Positions 1 to 10,009 of a stretch of 64,000 nucleotides of DNA are shown one piece after another. The notes under the pieces were generated by a model, which made no database searches, was not told the DNA's origin, and was given only the letters and a program-made list of their open reading frames with translations. The stretch is from Melieria omissa (taxonomy: Eukaryota > Arthropoda > Insecta > Diptera > Ulidiidae). The translations under genes and the position numbers were made by a program. How positions within the stretch are numbered: position 1 is the first letter of the stretch; each line of letters opens with the position of its first letter. Location: positions 25,171,123 to 25,235,122 of the forward strand of contig OZ020270.1 in NCBI GenBank assembly GCA_963971225.1. The letters run 5' to 3'.

Positions 1-848
1 TTCAAAAGTACACTATAATCTGCATAATGCGACTTCTATCCTTCTACTACTATCCTTATGTAGAAGCCTACACATATGTCTAAAAATAGGTTTGAAATCT
101 GAATATATCAATGACAGGGTCACTTTAACTCGGAATGTCAAAATATATGATCAAATCAGACATTATAACAATTTCATATAAAATTTTTTTACGAAGGCAC
201 AATCAAAATATTAACAAAACTAATATGCCCAACCTTATTTGTAGTGCCTTGCAGTAGAATAACAAAAACAAAACAGAAACACATGATAACAACAACATTC
301 ATTACTTCATGAAGATCAAGCGAAATCACAAAATTTGGCACTGACTTTGAAGCACTAAAACTTAAATATTTCAGAAAATGTACAAAAGTGCACCTTAATT
401 TTTTGCAATATAGTAGTCAAATATATGTTCTTTACACATCATATACAATTATTTCGGCCTCTCACAGCCAAAGTAACTATACGTCTACCTATATCCTTTA
501 AATATGTACAATTTTAAGACTATAACTAACAAATTTTTATAAATTATTAATACACATATTCTACAAACATAATTTTGTTTAAACATTAGTATAATACCTG
601 AGGTTGAAGGTTCCATATTAAAAAAATTAAGTTTTGCAAGAATGATATTAAAAAAAGCACTTCAAATCACTGGCAAATGCGTAACGCGCTCTAAACACAA
701 CGGAGCAATGAACAAATATGCATTTTGCAAAGCGCACTGTGACAATACCGTTCAATGTAGATCATTTATTTTTCCACCCAGTGATGCACCATTTTATCTA
801 CTTTTCCCCCATACCAAATATTATCAAGATATTTGAATTTCATTTTTT
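1..848. other. AT-rich stretch, no gene seen
   Basis: AT-rich sequence with frequent stops on both strands. I recognise no conserved protein motif, RNA or terminal repeat. It lies upstream of the truncated BEL/Pao element. Confidence 0.6.
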
Positions 849-892
849 GAATTAATCGCCATTTTGGGCATCAAATACCCCACTGTGCGCCG
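849..892 (+). repeat. 44-bp dispersed repeat, copy A
   Basis: This stretch aligns with 23922-23965 with about five mismatches; the shared core is TACCCCACTGTGCGCCG. Here it lies immediately before the first recognisable BEL/Pao codons. It could be an LTR edge or another repeat border; the family is not identified. Confidence 0.6.
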
Positions 893-1193
893 TGACAAGC
901 ATAATGTCGAAGTGCACAGCATTGGCAATTCATCCACGAATATAAAATACAAAACTTCGACCACCATCAATTCTCATTGTACTGCATTCGAACTCCCATT
1001 GACATTTTGTATTACTCCACACATCGCATACCAACCGGAATCTGAAATTGACATCTCATCTTGGAATTTGCCTCCGAACATTGAACTTGCTGATGAGCAA
1101 TTCTACAAATCAAAGCGAATTGACTTACTTCTGGGCACAGAGAGCTTCTTCAGCATTCTGTCAGTTGGACAAATCAAACTTGGCAGCCATTTA
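890..1193 (+). pseudogene. BEL/Pao aspartic protease region, 5'-truncated
   Basis: The reading frame has the layout of the protease to RT linker of BEL/Pao polyproteins, ending IDLLLGTESFF...GQIKLGSHL. The gag and the catalytic Asp-Ser/Thr-Gly motif, which would lie upstream, are absent, so the element is 5'-truncated near 890. The frame is cut at a TTA codon by the mariner at 1194. Removing the mariner and one TA joins this frame to position 2118 without a shift, giving ...SHL-PLLQNT. This is what a TA-duplicating insertion into an open frame leaves behind. Confidence 0.8.
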
Positions 1194-2115
1194 CTACATG
1201 GGCTGAAAAGTCTTTGGCCTGACATAGAGATGGCGCCAAAAATTAAGAATTATTGTGTTGTACATGGAAAACCATCCTTAACTTAGATTCTGTCAAAGTT
1301 TCATGACATTTGGTTGACTCGTTTTCAAGTTATTGCTTTCGAAGTGACGCTACCTCTGAATTTTTGTAAACAATGGAAAAAAGTGAATTTCGTGTTTTGA
1401 TAAAACATTGCTATTTGATAGGCAAAAATACAGTGGAAACAAAAGCATGGCTTGATAAATGTTATAATACATCTGCTCCACCAAATTCAACTATCAAGTA
1501 TTGGTTTGCTGAGTTTCGTCGTGACCGTACGAGCACCAGTGATGCACCGCGTTCAGGGAGGCCAAATGAGGCAGTTAATCCGGAAAACATCCAAAAAATC
1601 ACGGACCTTGTGTTAAATGATCGCAAAATAAAATTGAGTGAGATAGCTAACATCATAGGCATCTCAAAGGAACGCGTTGGTCATATCATTCATGAACATT
1701 TACACATGCGGAAGCTGTGCGCGCGATGGGTGCCGCGTTTGCTGACAATTGACCAAAATGCACCAGCTCATTCTGCTCGCGATACGACCGAAAAATTAGA
1801 GAAATTACGCTACGAAGTCGTCAAACACCCACCGTATTCACCAGATTTAGCACCCAGCGACTATTTCCTCTTTCCCAGGTTGAAAAATTGGCTCGCCGGA
1901 AAAAGATTTTACTCAAATGAGGAGGTCGAGTTGGAAACAAACGCCTATTTTGAAGAGCTTCACGCGGACCACTATAAGAAAGGCATCGAAATGTTGGAAG
2001 ACCGTTACACTAAATGCATTACTCTAAATGCAGATTATGTCGAAGATTAAAATCATTTTTGCACTAAAAATATCGTTTTTTCATTGTCAGGCCAAAGACT
2101 TTTCAGCCCATGTAG
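1194..2115 (+). mobile_element. mariner element (irritans type), internally deleted, TA target duplication
   Basis: The ends are inverted repeats of about 31 bp: CTACATGGGCTGAAAAGTCT at 1194 and its complement ending at 2115. TA dinucleotides flank both sides (1192-1193, 2116-2117). The length is 922 bp, against about 1.3 kb for a full mariner. The single transposase frame lies between the repeats. The element sits inside the BEL/Pao pol frame, so it is younger than that copy. Confidence 0.92.
1373..2050 (+). pseudogene. mariner transposase with central deletion (225 aa)
   Basis: The start MEKSEFRVLIKHCYLIGKNT and the helix-turn-helix region with the SGRP linker are typical of irritans-group mariners. 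The frame is intact from ATG to stop, but WVPRLLTIDQ is followed directly by NAPAHSA. The roughly 120 residues that normally separate these motifs, including the first catalytic Asp and most of the RNase H fold, are missing in frame. The C-terminal PPYSPDLAPSDYFLF block with the last catalytic Asp is kept, followed by the usual tail. A DNA-binding but catalytically dead protein would be predicted. Such a product could act as a repressor, but that is inference. Confidence 0.9.
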
Positions 2116-2117
2116 TA

Positions 2118-3350
2118 CCATTATTGCAAAATACCGTATTAGGTTGGGTAGTCTCCGGTCGCTATCAAAATTCCGTCGCACAAAATTCTACTTGCTTACT
2201 CACTCATCACAATTCGATTGACGAAAATTTGGAACGTCTGTGGAAGCTGGAGGAAGTCATAGCCGCACCAGACGCGTGGTCACGTGAGCAACATACTTGC
2301 GAGCGCGTGTTCTCCGAATCAGTTCATAGAACTGTTGAAGGAAGAGTTGTCGTCAAGTTGCCATTTAAAGATGACCCCAGTTGTTTAGGAAGTTCCTACA
2401 CCACAGCATTACGAAGATTCATCGCACAAGAGCATCGCTTATCACGTTCACCCGATCTTAAGCTTAAATACGTGGAATTCATGCAAGAGTACGAGAAATT
2501 GGGACATATGACCGCTGTGACTGTGATTCCGCACCACTGTGTATTAAAACCCAGCAGCACGTCAACCAAACTAAGAGTGGTTTTCGACGCTTCGTGTCGT
2601 ACAACTTCGCAAAAATCTCTTAATGACATACAGCTGATAGGGCCCACTCTTCAACCGGAATTGTTTATGCTTCTCTTACGCTTTCGTCTTTATCGTTTCG
2701 CTATTACTGCTGACATTGTAAAAATGTATAGGCAGGTGTTGGTCGATCCCGAAGATCGAAGATTCCAATACATCCTTTGGAGGAGCTCACCTGATATGGA
2801 AATTCGTACTTTTCAACTCAACACCGTCACGTATGGAATGGCCGCTGCTCCATATCTTGCTGTGCGAAGTTTATTCTACATAGCTGACCAGCACGAATCC
2901 CAATTCGAGACCGGTGCAAGGATTGTTAAGACTTCGTTCTACGTCGACGACTTAGTATGCGGCGCAGATTCTCTGGATGATTTACGTCATGTGCAATACG
3001 AAGTAAAAGAACTATTGAAACTGGGAGGACTTGAGCTAGCAAAATGGCACTCAAACCATCAGGCGTTCAGGGATGACACAACTATTAAAAATATGAACCT
3101 CGATTCAGCTTCAGTCACTAGTGCATTGGGACTCAAATGGGACCAAGATCAGGACGTGTTTTTACCTTCTTTCGAGCTGAAACCTAATCTCAGTAAGCGT
3201 GTTACGAAACGTTCAATTCTCTCGATTGCATCATCACTTTTCGATCCACTAGGACTGTTAGCACCAGTCATAATTACATCTAAAATAATATTACAGGAAT
3301 TATGGCTGCTGAAGTTAGACTGGGATGAGTCAATTCCTCAGAATCTTTAA
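2118..3350 (+). pseudogene. BEL/Pao reverse transcriptase region
   Basis: About 410 codons of BEL/Pao pol. A protease to RT linker (VLGWVVSGRY) is followed by LRVVFDASCRT, by FAITADIVKMYRQV with the first catalytic Asp, and by FYVDDL, the YVDD box of the active site. The thumb region follows (KWHSNHQAF and beyond). The frame closes at a TAA at 3348 shortly after LDWDES, where intact relatives read on into the connection and RNase H domains. The nearest in-frame ATG (2028) belongs to the inserted mariner and is not a real start. Confidence 0.88.
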
Positions 3351-4390
3351 TCTGCGTGGGACCATCTCCTCACTAGCCTTTATCACTTTCTACGTTCGCC
3401 ATTCCTCGGTACTGACTCCTCGCGAAGGCTCACTCGATCCAGCTCCACGGATTTTGCGACGCATCGATTCGCGCATATGGATGCGGCATTTACACTCGTG
3501 TGACAAATGAACTCGGTAACGTTCGCGTTCACCTCCTCACCGCAAGATCCAGAGTAGCGCCAATCAAACGACAATCACTCCCAAGGCTAGAACTTTGTGG
3601 CGCCCTTCTACTGGCTAGACTCTACAACAAAATCAATCCATTATTTAAAGGAATAATTGTTTTTCTTTGGACCGATTCGCAGATTGTGTTGCATTGGCTT
3701 AAATCCCATTCGGTCACGCTCTCGGCATTTGTTGGCAATAAAGTGTCCGAAATACAGGAGCTAACCGCAGGCGCACAGTGGAGACATGTCCCGACGCACT
3801 GCAATCCAGCGGACATCGTCTCCAGAGGCAGCACAGCTGAATGTCTTAACAAATCTATATGGTTTAACGGACCTTCATTTCTAAGTCTAGACGCAGACAA
3901 ATGGCCTGCAACTGAATGCAATAAGTTAGACTTCGAAGAAATCAATAAGGAGCAGAGGGAATCAGTATTTAAAGCGACTGTGGAGGCTAATTACATCTTG
4001 GAGGTGATTGATAAATATAGTTCTCACATGCGATGCTTGCGTGTTATCGCCTGGATCTTTCGCGGCTATCGGCGCTTCAACAAGGGCCTGAACGGCACAT
4101 TTGAAACAGAGTCCCCTTCCCCTCAAGAGTTGCAGCATGCCTTTCGATGCATAGTTTGGAACATACAAAAACATTACTTTGCCGATGACATTCGTTTCCT
4201 CAAGCGCAACGCACCAACAACCACCGCACTGAAGTATCTGAATCCGTTTTTGGAGTTGACTGATGGATTTGAGTTATTAAAGGTTGGCGTACGTCTTGAA
4301 TTGTCGGACTTGCCGGCATCTTGTAAACACCCCATCTTACTGCCCAGCAAATGCGACTTTGTCAGATGTTATGTGGCCATCTGCACCTAA
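3351..4390 (+). pseudogene. BEL/Pao RNase H and connection region, frameshifted
   Basis: After the stop at 3350 the coding signal resumes in another frame near 3448 with FCDASIRAYGCGIYTRV, the start of a BEL/Pao RNase H domain. It continues through KVAPIKRQSLPRLELCGALL and FLWTDSQIVLHWL, which contains a catalytic Asp, to VPTHCNPADIVSRG. The frame then runs toward the integrase zinc-binding region and is lost by a frameshift near 4330-4390. At least two shifts or stops separate this piece from its neighbours. Confidence 0.82.
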
Positions 4391-5447
4391 AAAACTACCA
4401 CGCAGGACCAAAGGCTCTCATTGCTTTAATTCCTTTGGAGTTCTGGCTCATCAACGCAAGAGACATTGTTCGACTGGTAGTCAGAAGTTGCGTTCACTGC
4501 GTTCGATACAAGCCGAAGCTGTTGCAGACCATGATGGGAAATCTTCCTGCTGAACGCCTTACTCCATCGCGGCCATTTGCTCGATGTGGAATGGATTTCT
4601 GCGGCCCTGTCAATACCTACCTGCGCATTAAAGGCAAGGCGCCGCGCAAAACCTATATAGCAGTCTTCATTTGCTTCGCCACCACGGCAATTCATATGGA
4701 AATCGTCTCGGACTTATCAACAGACGCATTCTTGGCATCACTCAGGCGCATGATTGGAAGACGAGGATTACCATCCGACCTATTCTGTGACAACGCAACA
4801 AATTTTGTTGGCGCTCGTAATCAACTTGAAGACCTCAAGGCATTTCTGTTTAATACAACTAATCAGAATGCTATTGTAAAATATTGTTCAAATGAATTTA
4901 TTAATTTTCACTTCCCCCCAGAGCACCTCACTTTGGCGGTATTTGGGAGGCGGCCGTAAAGTCAGCCAAGGGCCACCTCAATCGCAGCTTGATGAACACC
5001 AAGCTTACCTTCGAAGAATTATCAACAGTGGTCATCGAAGTCGAAGCCATTCTCAACTCTCGGCCTATCACACCACTCTCTACTGATCCGAGTGACTATG
5101 AGGCGTTGACACCAAGCTATTTCCTTGTGGGCAGCGCGCTCAAGGCATTACCGGACCGTAATGTTCCTACTAACATTAATCATCTTGAAAAATGGGCCTG
5201 TGTCAGCAGTATCAAGCAGTTGTTTTGGCGTAAATGGACTCGTGACTATGTGAATGAACTACCGATAACGTACCAACATACCACCGCAACGCTGGCAGCT
5301 GGGCAGAATCGTCAATTGTGTGCCAGGGAAGGACTCATTGGCTCAAGTAGTCGACGTCCGGACTGCGAAGGGTGTCATTCGACGCCCAATTCACAAATTG
5401 GCTGCATTACCTCTTTGAAAGCCAAAGACCCTTCAAGGGGGCCGGGA
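4391..5447 (+). pseudogene. BEL/Pao integrase region, frameshifted
   Basis: The integrase core reads through RPFARCGMDFCGPV (first Asp), AVFICFATTAIHMEIVSDLS and LFCDNATNFVGARN (second Asp). A shift at a run of six C near 4915 moves the rest, APHFGGIWEAAVKSAKGHL with the catalytic Glu, into another frame. The C-terminal part continues from 4989 through ILNSRPITPLSTDPSDYEAL and HLEKWACVSS. All three acidic residues survive but not in one frame. The region ends at a purine tract (AAGGGGGCCGGGA), the likely polypurine tract, just before the LTR. Confidence 0.85.
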
Positions 5448-5751
5448 TGTTGGGTCACGCCCCAACTTGTAGATATTTAAGATTTATAATTTGTATAACA
5501 TATATATTGTCTTTAACGATTATATAACGATATTGTTCCTTCACACCCTTTGCAAGATGTTTAAGAGTTCGTATAACAACACTGTCTTCTAGAGTGAACT
5601 ATTAATGTTTGAATACAATGTTTAGCAACAATGTTCACAAGCGAATGGCCTTAGAATGTAAGAACGAGTTGAAAATAAAGCAGAAGAAAAACGAACTTCC
5701 TCGAGTGCGCATTAATAGCATCAATTTAGGAAAAAGCTCCTAGATTCAACA
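5448..5751 (+). repeat. 3' LTR of the truncated BEL/Pao element
   Basis: Starts TGTTGGGTCACGCCCC right after the purine tract and ends ...ATTCAACA, a TGT...ACA LTR of 304 bp. AATAAA-like signals lie near 5675. The 5' LTR is not in the window because the element is 5'-truncated, so no target duplication can be read. Confidence 0.72.
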
Positions 5752-5842
5752 ATATTAATATTATTATATTAATCAAGTAATTTATAAATATTTTTAGGTA
5801 AAAATAAATCGAATAATAAAGGTAATAATAATTTAATTATTG

Positions 5843-6124
5843 ATTGGCACGACAGCCCGCTTACGCGAGACTAAGGCCTAGCTTCCCGCAACCATCCGTG
5901 TTGTGCGTGTGAATTTTGTACGCGGGTGGAAGGGACCTACAGTTTTATGCCGGTTCCGAACGGCAGGTTGGGAGCTTTTTCATAGGCAATTTTTACTCTC
6001 AGAGGTTTGCCATTTCCAGCTGAGAGGACAGCCACCGAAAGAGAAAACGAGCAGAATTCGAACTTGCGTCGCTCTGCATGCGACTCGCTGGACCGCGCAC
6101 TAACCAACTGAGCCACGGCGGCTG
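5843..6124 (-). mobile_element. tRNA-derived SINE, full-length copy
   Basis: Read on the minus strand from 6124, the element opens with a tRNA-like head. It contains box A (TGGCTCAGTTGGTTAGTGCG) and box B (AGTTCGAATTC), the internal RNA polymerase III promoter. A body follows with GCTCCCAACCTGCCGTTCGG and GGTTGCGGGAAGCTAGG, ending GCGGGCTGTCGTGCCAATCA plus an AT-rich tail. The same body recurs at 29549 and 45209 and a relative lies at 24825. It is a retroposed repeat, not a tRNA gene, because the head is fused to the repeated body. Confidence 0.87.
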
Positions 6125-6141
6125 GAAAATAAAGGTAAGTA

Positions 6142-6711
6142 CACCTAAGTCTGTTTTTACACGGTAGATTGGTTCCAGAAGAAGCCGTGTAAAAAAAAAC
6201 CGTGTAAAAAAAGACATTGATCGTATACAAAAATGGGTGATTTGTTCCTAATCTCTAAAACCTATTAAAATTTCTTTACCAAACACGTCTTATTGCATTG
6301 ACAGTTCACAAAATATTAACACGTTTCAATTGCTCTGACCAGTAAATTTTATTGTATGCACTTAAAGGGAATTCCCCTAAATTAGTGCTATTCACATTTG
6401 CTTTGACCAGTAAAAATTGCTTGTACGCGCTAAAAGGGAATTCACTTAAATCTTTAAGCTAGTGTTCGCAAACTATCGATAGCACTATCGATACTATCGA
6501 TGGTTTCAGACTTTTTTCTTTCATAAATACTTTTTTGTGATATGAACATACTTCGCAAAAATTAAATTTGACAAAAAAAATTTAAGTACATAAAATTTCA
6601 AATCGTGCTAAATGGAATAAAATCGTGTAAAAAAATTAAAAATATTCAATTTTCAAACCGTGTTATATCAAAACCGTGTAAAAAAAGACCGTGTAAAAAC
6701 AGACTTAGGTG
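6142..6711. mobile_element. MITE with TA target duplication and CCGTGTAAAAA subterminal repeats
   Basis: Inverted ends CACCTAAGTCTGTTTTTACA at 6142 and its complement ending at 6711, flanked by TA (6140-6141, 6712-6713). The motif CCGTGTAAAAA recurs several times just inside both ends. There is no coding capacity in its 570 bp. The TA duplication points to Tc1/mariner-type mobilisation. It abuts the head of the SINE at 6124. Confidence 0.8.
6471..6502. promoter_or_regulatory. cluster of three TATCGAT sites
   Basis: Two perfect TATCGATA motifs and one TATCGATG lie within about 30 bp in the middle of the MITE. TATCGATA is the DRE bound by DREF in Drosophila. Whether the cluster acts as a regulatory site here is unknown. 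Confidence 0.4.
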
Positions 6712-6713
6712 TA

Positions 6714-7291
6714 AATATAAAAATTAAGTAAATATTTGTCTAGGTTAGAATTTCGGTAAGTATCGCGGTAAGTATTTGGTTTTCATTGTCTTTTCTTTTT
6801 TTTCTTTTCCAAATTTTACATTATTTTAATTTCGATTTACTTGGCTTTCTTTTCAGCGTATTCGCAAATTGTTGCAGGAATACGTTCTTCTGCTTTAGTC
6901 TTTGTTTGTTTTCGTGTCGCGGCGGAGCGGATAAATAAAAGTACGCTTGGTGGTTCGGGTTTGAGGTCTTTATTGATAGACGTACGATTGATGAGTGACA
7001 GAGAGTACATGAACCTTAAACGATACAAACGGTCGAAGCCGGGGAGCAGAAGATAGGGGGAACATGATTACAAAAGGAGAAGGAAAGATTGGGATTAGTG
7101 ATGGGATCACAAAACTAGCAAATAAGCTTAAAACTAAATCAAACTTATAAACTTCAATAAAAGAGAAAATTTAAACAAAACAAAGCCGTGTTATCTCTGC
7201 TCCTACATAAATGGATAATAAATTTGTTGCTATTCGATATTGGGTGCATTTTTAACGTTGGCGATGTGTCAGTTCGTATTTGAAAGTCGAG
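6714..7291. other. unassigned spacer
   Basis: There are short frames on both strands at 6837-7056 but no recognisable motif and no terminal repeats. An AATAAA-type signal near 6930 and a GC-richer patch around 7030 could be LTR debris. I cannot assign it. Confidence 0.4.
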
Positions 7292-7299
7292 GAGTAAAC

Positions 7300-8548
7300 T
7301 AGTGATGAGCAAAACGGCGATTTTCAAATCACAGTGTGATTTGCGATTGCGATGTGAAAATCAGTGTGATTGAAAACTGCGATTTTGAATCACTGTGATT
7401 TTCAATCACAGTTCTATTGCAAGAATCTATCTATCGCACGCGGCAGCTCGCGGACTTGTTTGAATGCGAAAAAATTAACATTGGTTTTCCATTCAAATGT
7501 TAGTCGGAAGAAAATGTCTAATATTAAGGAAGTTACACATCCAGTTCTTAGCAATTTACATCCAAAAAATATTAACTTTATGACTTTATATTGCTACAGT
7601 TTTGCATTATAAATGAGCAACTTTCCATACTAATTTCACTTTGATGATGGGGTTGTAATTCGTGGTGGAAACGAAATAGTGATATCAGCTGTTTCTTGCT
7701 TGCGAAAATTTCCGCGACTGGAAGTTGGGCCATAGAATTTTCTTTTATATTAAAATCTGTGCCGGAAGCAGATTATATGTTATTTTTCAAACTTAAGAGA
7801 AAATGTAAGGAGTTTATCATCCTTAAATCTTAGCCAATGGTCCTTATATTGTACCAATTCTGCATTCTTCCGACAGCCTTTCTCATATAATTTTCGTGCT
7901 GCCAATGTGCAAAAGATACGCTGAGAACATATCAGCTGTTTTTTTGATTTTTCATAATGGACCTGGTATCAATGGATATCTAGAAAATGAAATAAATGTT
8001 AGCAGCATTGTCACAGTGCAGAGAAACGAGTGCTGAAATCGTTGCCAGTCAAGGTTCGATTCGCTTCTCATTTGTTCACAGCGATTTTGGCAAAACAGTG
8101 ATTTGGAAAACGGTGATTTACAATCGCTGTTTTCATTTCCAGTCAAGGTGCGATTCGCTTCTCATTTATTCACAGTGATTTTGGCAAAACAGTGATTTTC
8201 AATCGCTGTTTTCGTTGCCAGTCAAGGTGCGATGCGCTTCTCATTTGTTCACAGCGATTTTGGCAAAACAGTGATTTTCAATCGCTGTTTTCGTTGCCAG
8301 TCAAGGTGCGATTCGCTTCTCATTTGTTCACAGCGATTTTGGCAAAACAGTGATTTGGAAAACAGTGATTTACAATCACTGTTTTCGTTGCCAGTCAAGG
8401 TGCGATTCGCTGCTCATTTGTTCACAGCGATTTTGACAAAACAGTGATTTACAATCGCTGTTTTCGTTGCCAGTCAATCGCAATGTGACACTGTGATTAC
8501 AAAATCACAGTGAAAAAATCACCGGTTGCGATTTTTTGCTCAACACTA
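7300..8548. mobile_element. non-autonomous hAT element, 8-bp duplication GAGTAAAC
   Basis: The ends are TAGTGATGAGCAAAA (7300) and the complement of TAGTGTTGAGCAAAA (8548). They are flanked by perfect 8-bp direct repeats GAGTAAAC at 7292-7299 and 8549-8556. The 8-bp duplication and the TAG...GAGCAAA ends are typical of hAT elements. The 1249-bp interior has no transposase but is full of GTGATTTTCAATCRC-type motifs, which also fill both subterminal regions. Confidence 0.93.
8033..8478 (+). repeat. internal tandem repeats of the hAT element
   Basis: Five head-to-tail units of about 78-96 bp, each holding TTGCCAGTCAAGGTGCGAT and GTTCACAGCGATTTTGGCAA. Units 1 and 4 carry an extra 18-bp GATTTGGAAAAC block. 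The short open frames here are repeat artefacts. Confidence 0.88.
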
Positions 8549-8623
8549 GAGTAAACTTCAAATCGCTAAATCGAGTGTTTAGTGTTGAGAATGGTTGAAT
8601 TTTTAACGACGATGATGTTGTGG

Positions 8624-8995
8624 ACATGACAATCTGTCAGACCTCACGATACAACCAATGACTTATGTATGTACTCAATTGGTCGTGCCTCAAATGGAAG
8701 GAAGGGCAGAAAATCTGAATACTGTTCACTTCTCTACCATTCAGCAACTGCTAAAAATCTATGGTGCGGTAAGTTAATACTAAACAATAATATTATGTAT
8801 ATATTAACTTATCATTCATTTATATCATTCTAGTTGCCAACTGCTCCTGTTACTGTAGCTCCACAGAAATTTAGGTCTGGTTCAATGCGCAATTTGCTAA
8901 ACAATGCACACACATTTTGGTGTCAGCAATGTGGCGACCACGTTTGCCTGTCGCTTTTACATGTGTATCACAAGTGCCATAAATACATTAAATGA
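8624..8995 (+). pseudogene. last two exons of a piggyBac-like transposase (tentative)
   Basis: An open frame (8624-8768) reading ...TQLVVPQMEGRAENLNTVHF... ends at a GT-AAG donor. A 65-nt intron (8769-8833) ends TTCTAG. The frame resumes in phase 0 at 8834 and reads LPTAPVTVAPQKFRSG..., then a Cys/His-rich tail (FWCQQCGDHVCLSLLHVYHK) before TGA at 8993. The order of a PQ-rich linker, a short helix and a terminal C-x2-C...H-x-x-C cluster resembles the C-terminal domain of piggyBac-derived transposases. Everything upstream is lost or disrupted by the hAT at 7300-8548. A polyadenylation signal follows near 9060. Family assignment is inferred from the Cys pattern only. Confidence 0.4.
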
Positions 8996-8999
8996 ATAC

Positions 9000-9790
9000 A
9001 AAAATAAGCAAAATATGCATATTTTATATTATATATGTATATGTATAGACACATAAAAAAATAAAACGTGCCCAAAATTTACAACATTTAAAAAAAAAAA
9101 AAAATCACAGATTCATCTCTTTTTTTACAGTGAATTTGGTAATTTGGGTAAGTATATATAAACATAATTTGTATATATATATACTTACATACGTAGCCTA
9201 CCATATAAACATAAAAAACTTCATCTGTCATAGCGCTTTGCCTTTGTCAAAAGCCTAAGCAAGATTTCGTCTGGCCAGACGACAAAGTGCAAATGTGTAG
9301 TAACTACTTACTACCACAGAATAAACAGTATACAGAAGGCGCATCTGAAATAATTTTGCGATTTCATTTCGGACGCGGGCGGGAAGCAGCAAAAATGAGG
9401 AAAATGTATATTGAACCGAGAGAGTAAGCGCAAGCGAGCGGAGAGCTGCTTTGCGATGCTCTCTTGCATTCCCGCATTCATTCGATGGATTGTTGCTTTA
9501 TTCTCATTTCGACAACAACACGCAATTTTGTTGTTTTCCGCAGCAAGCCAGCTTGGCTTTACTCGGGCACATTGAAATGGTGCTTGTTTTGGCAAAGCGA
9601 TCGCTCAGTCACTTTTTTCTATGCAAATTTTGCCTGTCCGCTTCTTGTTCTTGTTTGTAAAAAAGCAAGCGCAGAGCGAGCAGGTACCGGCAAATTTGTT
9701 TCTTGTCATAATCAATCGAATCTTCGAGCTGAATGGTCGTTTTTCTTTTCATGCTGCGCTTAGATAATTGATATTAAATTTTGCAAATAT
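9000..9790. other. unassigned AT-rich spacer
   Basis: AT-rich with a TA-dinucleotide stretch near 9170. A moderately GC patch at 9400-9500 has overlapping frames on both strands but no conserved motif. It may include the 5' flank of the P-like element that follows. Confidence 0.4.
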
Positions 9791-9793
9791 TTA

Positions 9794-9930
9794 GACGTGG
9801 TTGATCCAAAATAAAAATGTTTACAAATATTTTTACGAGGCTAGATCCAAGTAAAATTATTTGTATAAATTTTGACGTGGTTGATTCCAATTTTGAATTT
9901 TTTGCAATTGTTTTGACGTAGTTGATCCAA
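9794..9930 (+). repeat. four 40-bp-spaced repeats upstream of the P-like transposase
   Basis: GACGTGGTTGATCCAA recurs with few changes at 9794, 9834, 9874 and 9915, so the phase is 40-41 bp, separated by AT-rich AAATWTTT spacers. The last copy ends 80 bp before the transposase ATG. Position and periodicity suggest protein-binding sites or promoter repeats of the element. Confidence 0.75.
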
Positions 9931-10009
9931 ATTAGTTAGTTGATCCTTTCCTTGGTTATTATATTACTTTTGATTTGGCATATTCACTGACTTTACTAGT
10001 ATACGAAAA

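Noticed and set aside
5995..6124. A tRNA gene on the minus strand
   Set aside because: Box A and box B are present, but the head is continuous with a body that recurs at 29549 and 45209, so it is a SINE.
8033..8478. CRISPR-like array
   Set aside because: Units are contiguous tandem repeats of 78-96 bp without unique spacers, within a hAT element of a eukaryotic genome.
9311..9763. Overlapping frames on both strands as genes
   Set aside because: No conserved motif, unusual residue composition, and no splice or start context; they are chance frames in a less AT-rich patch.
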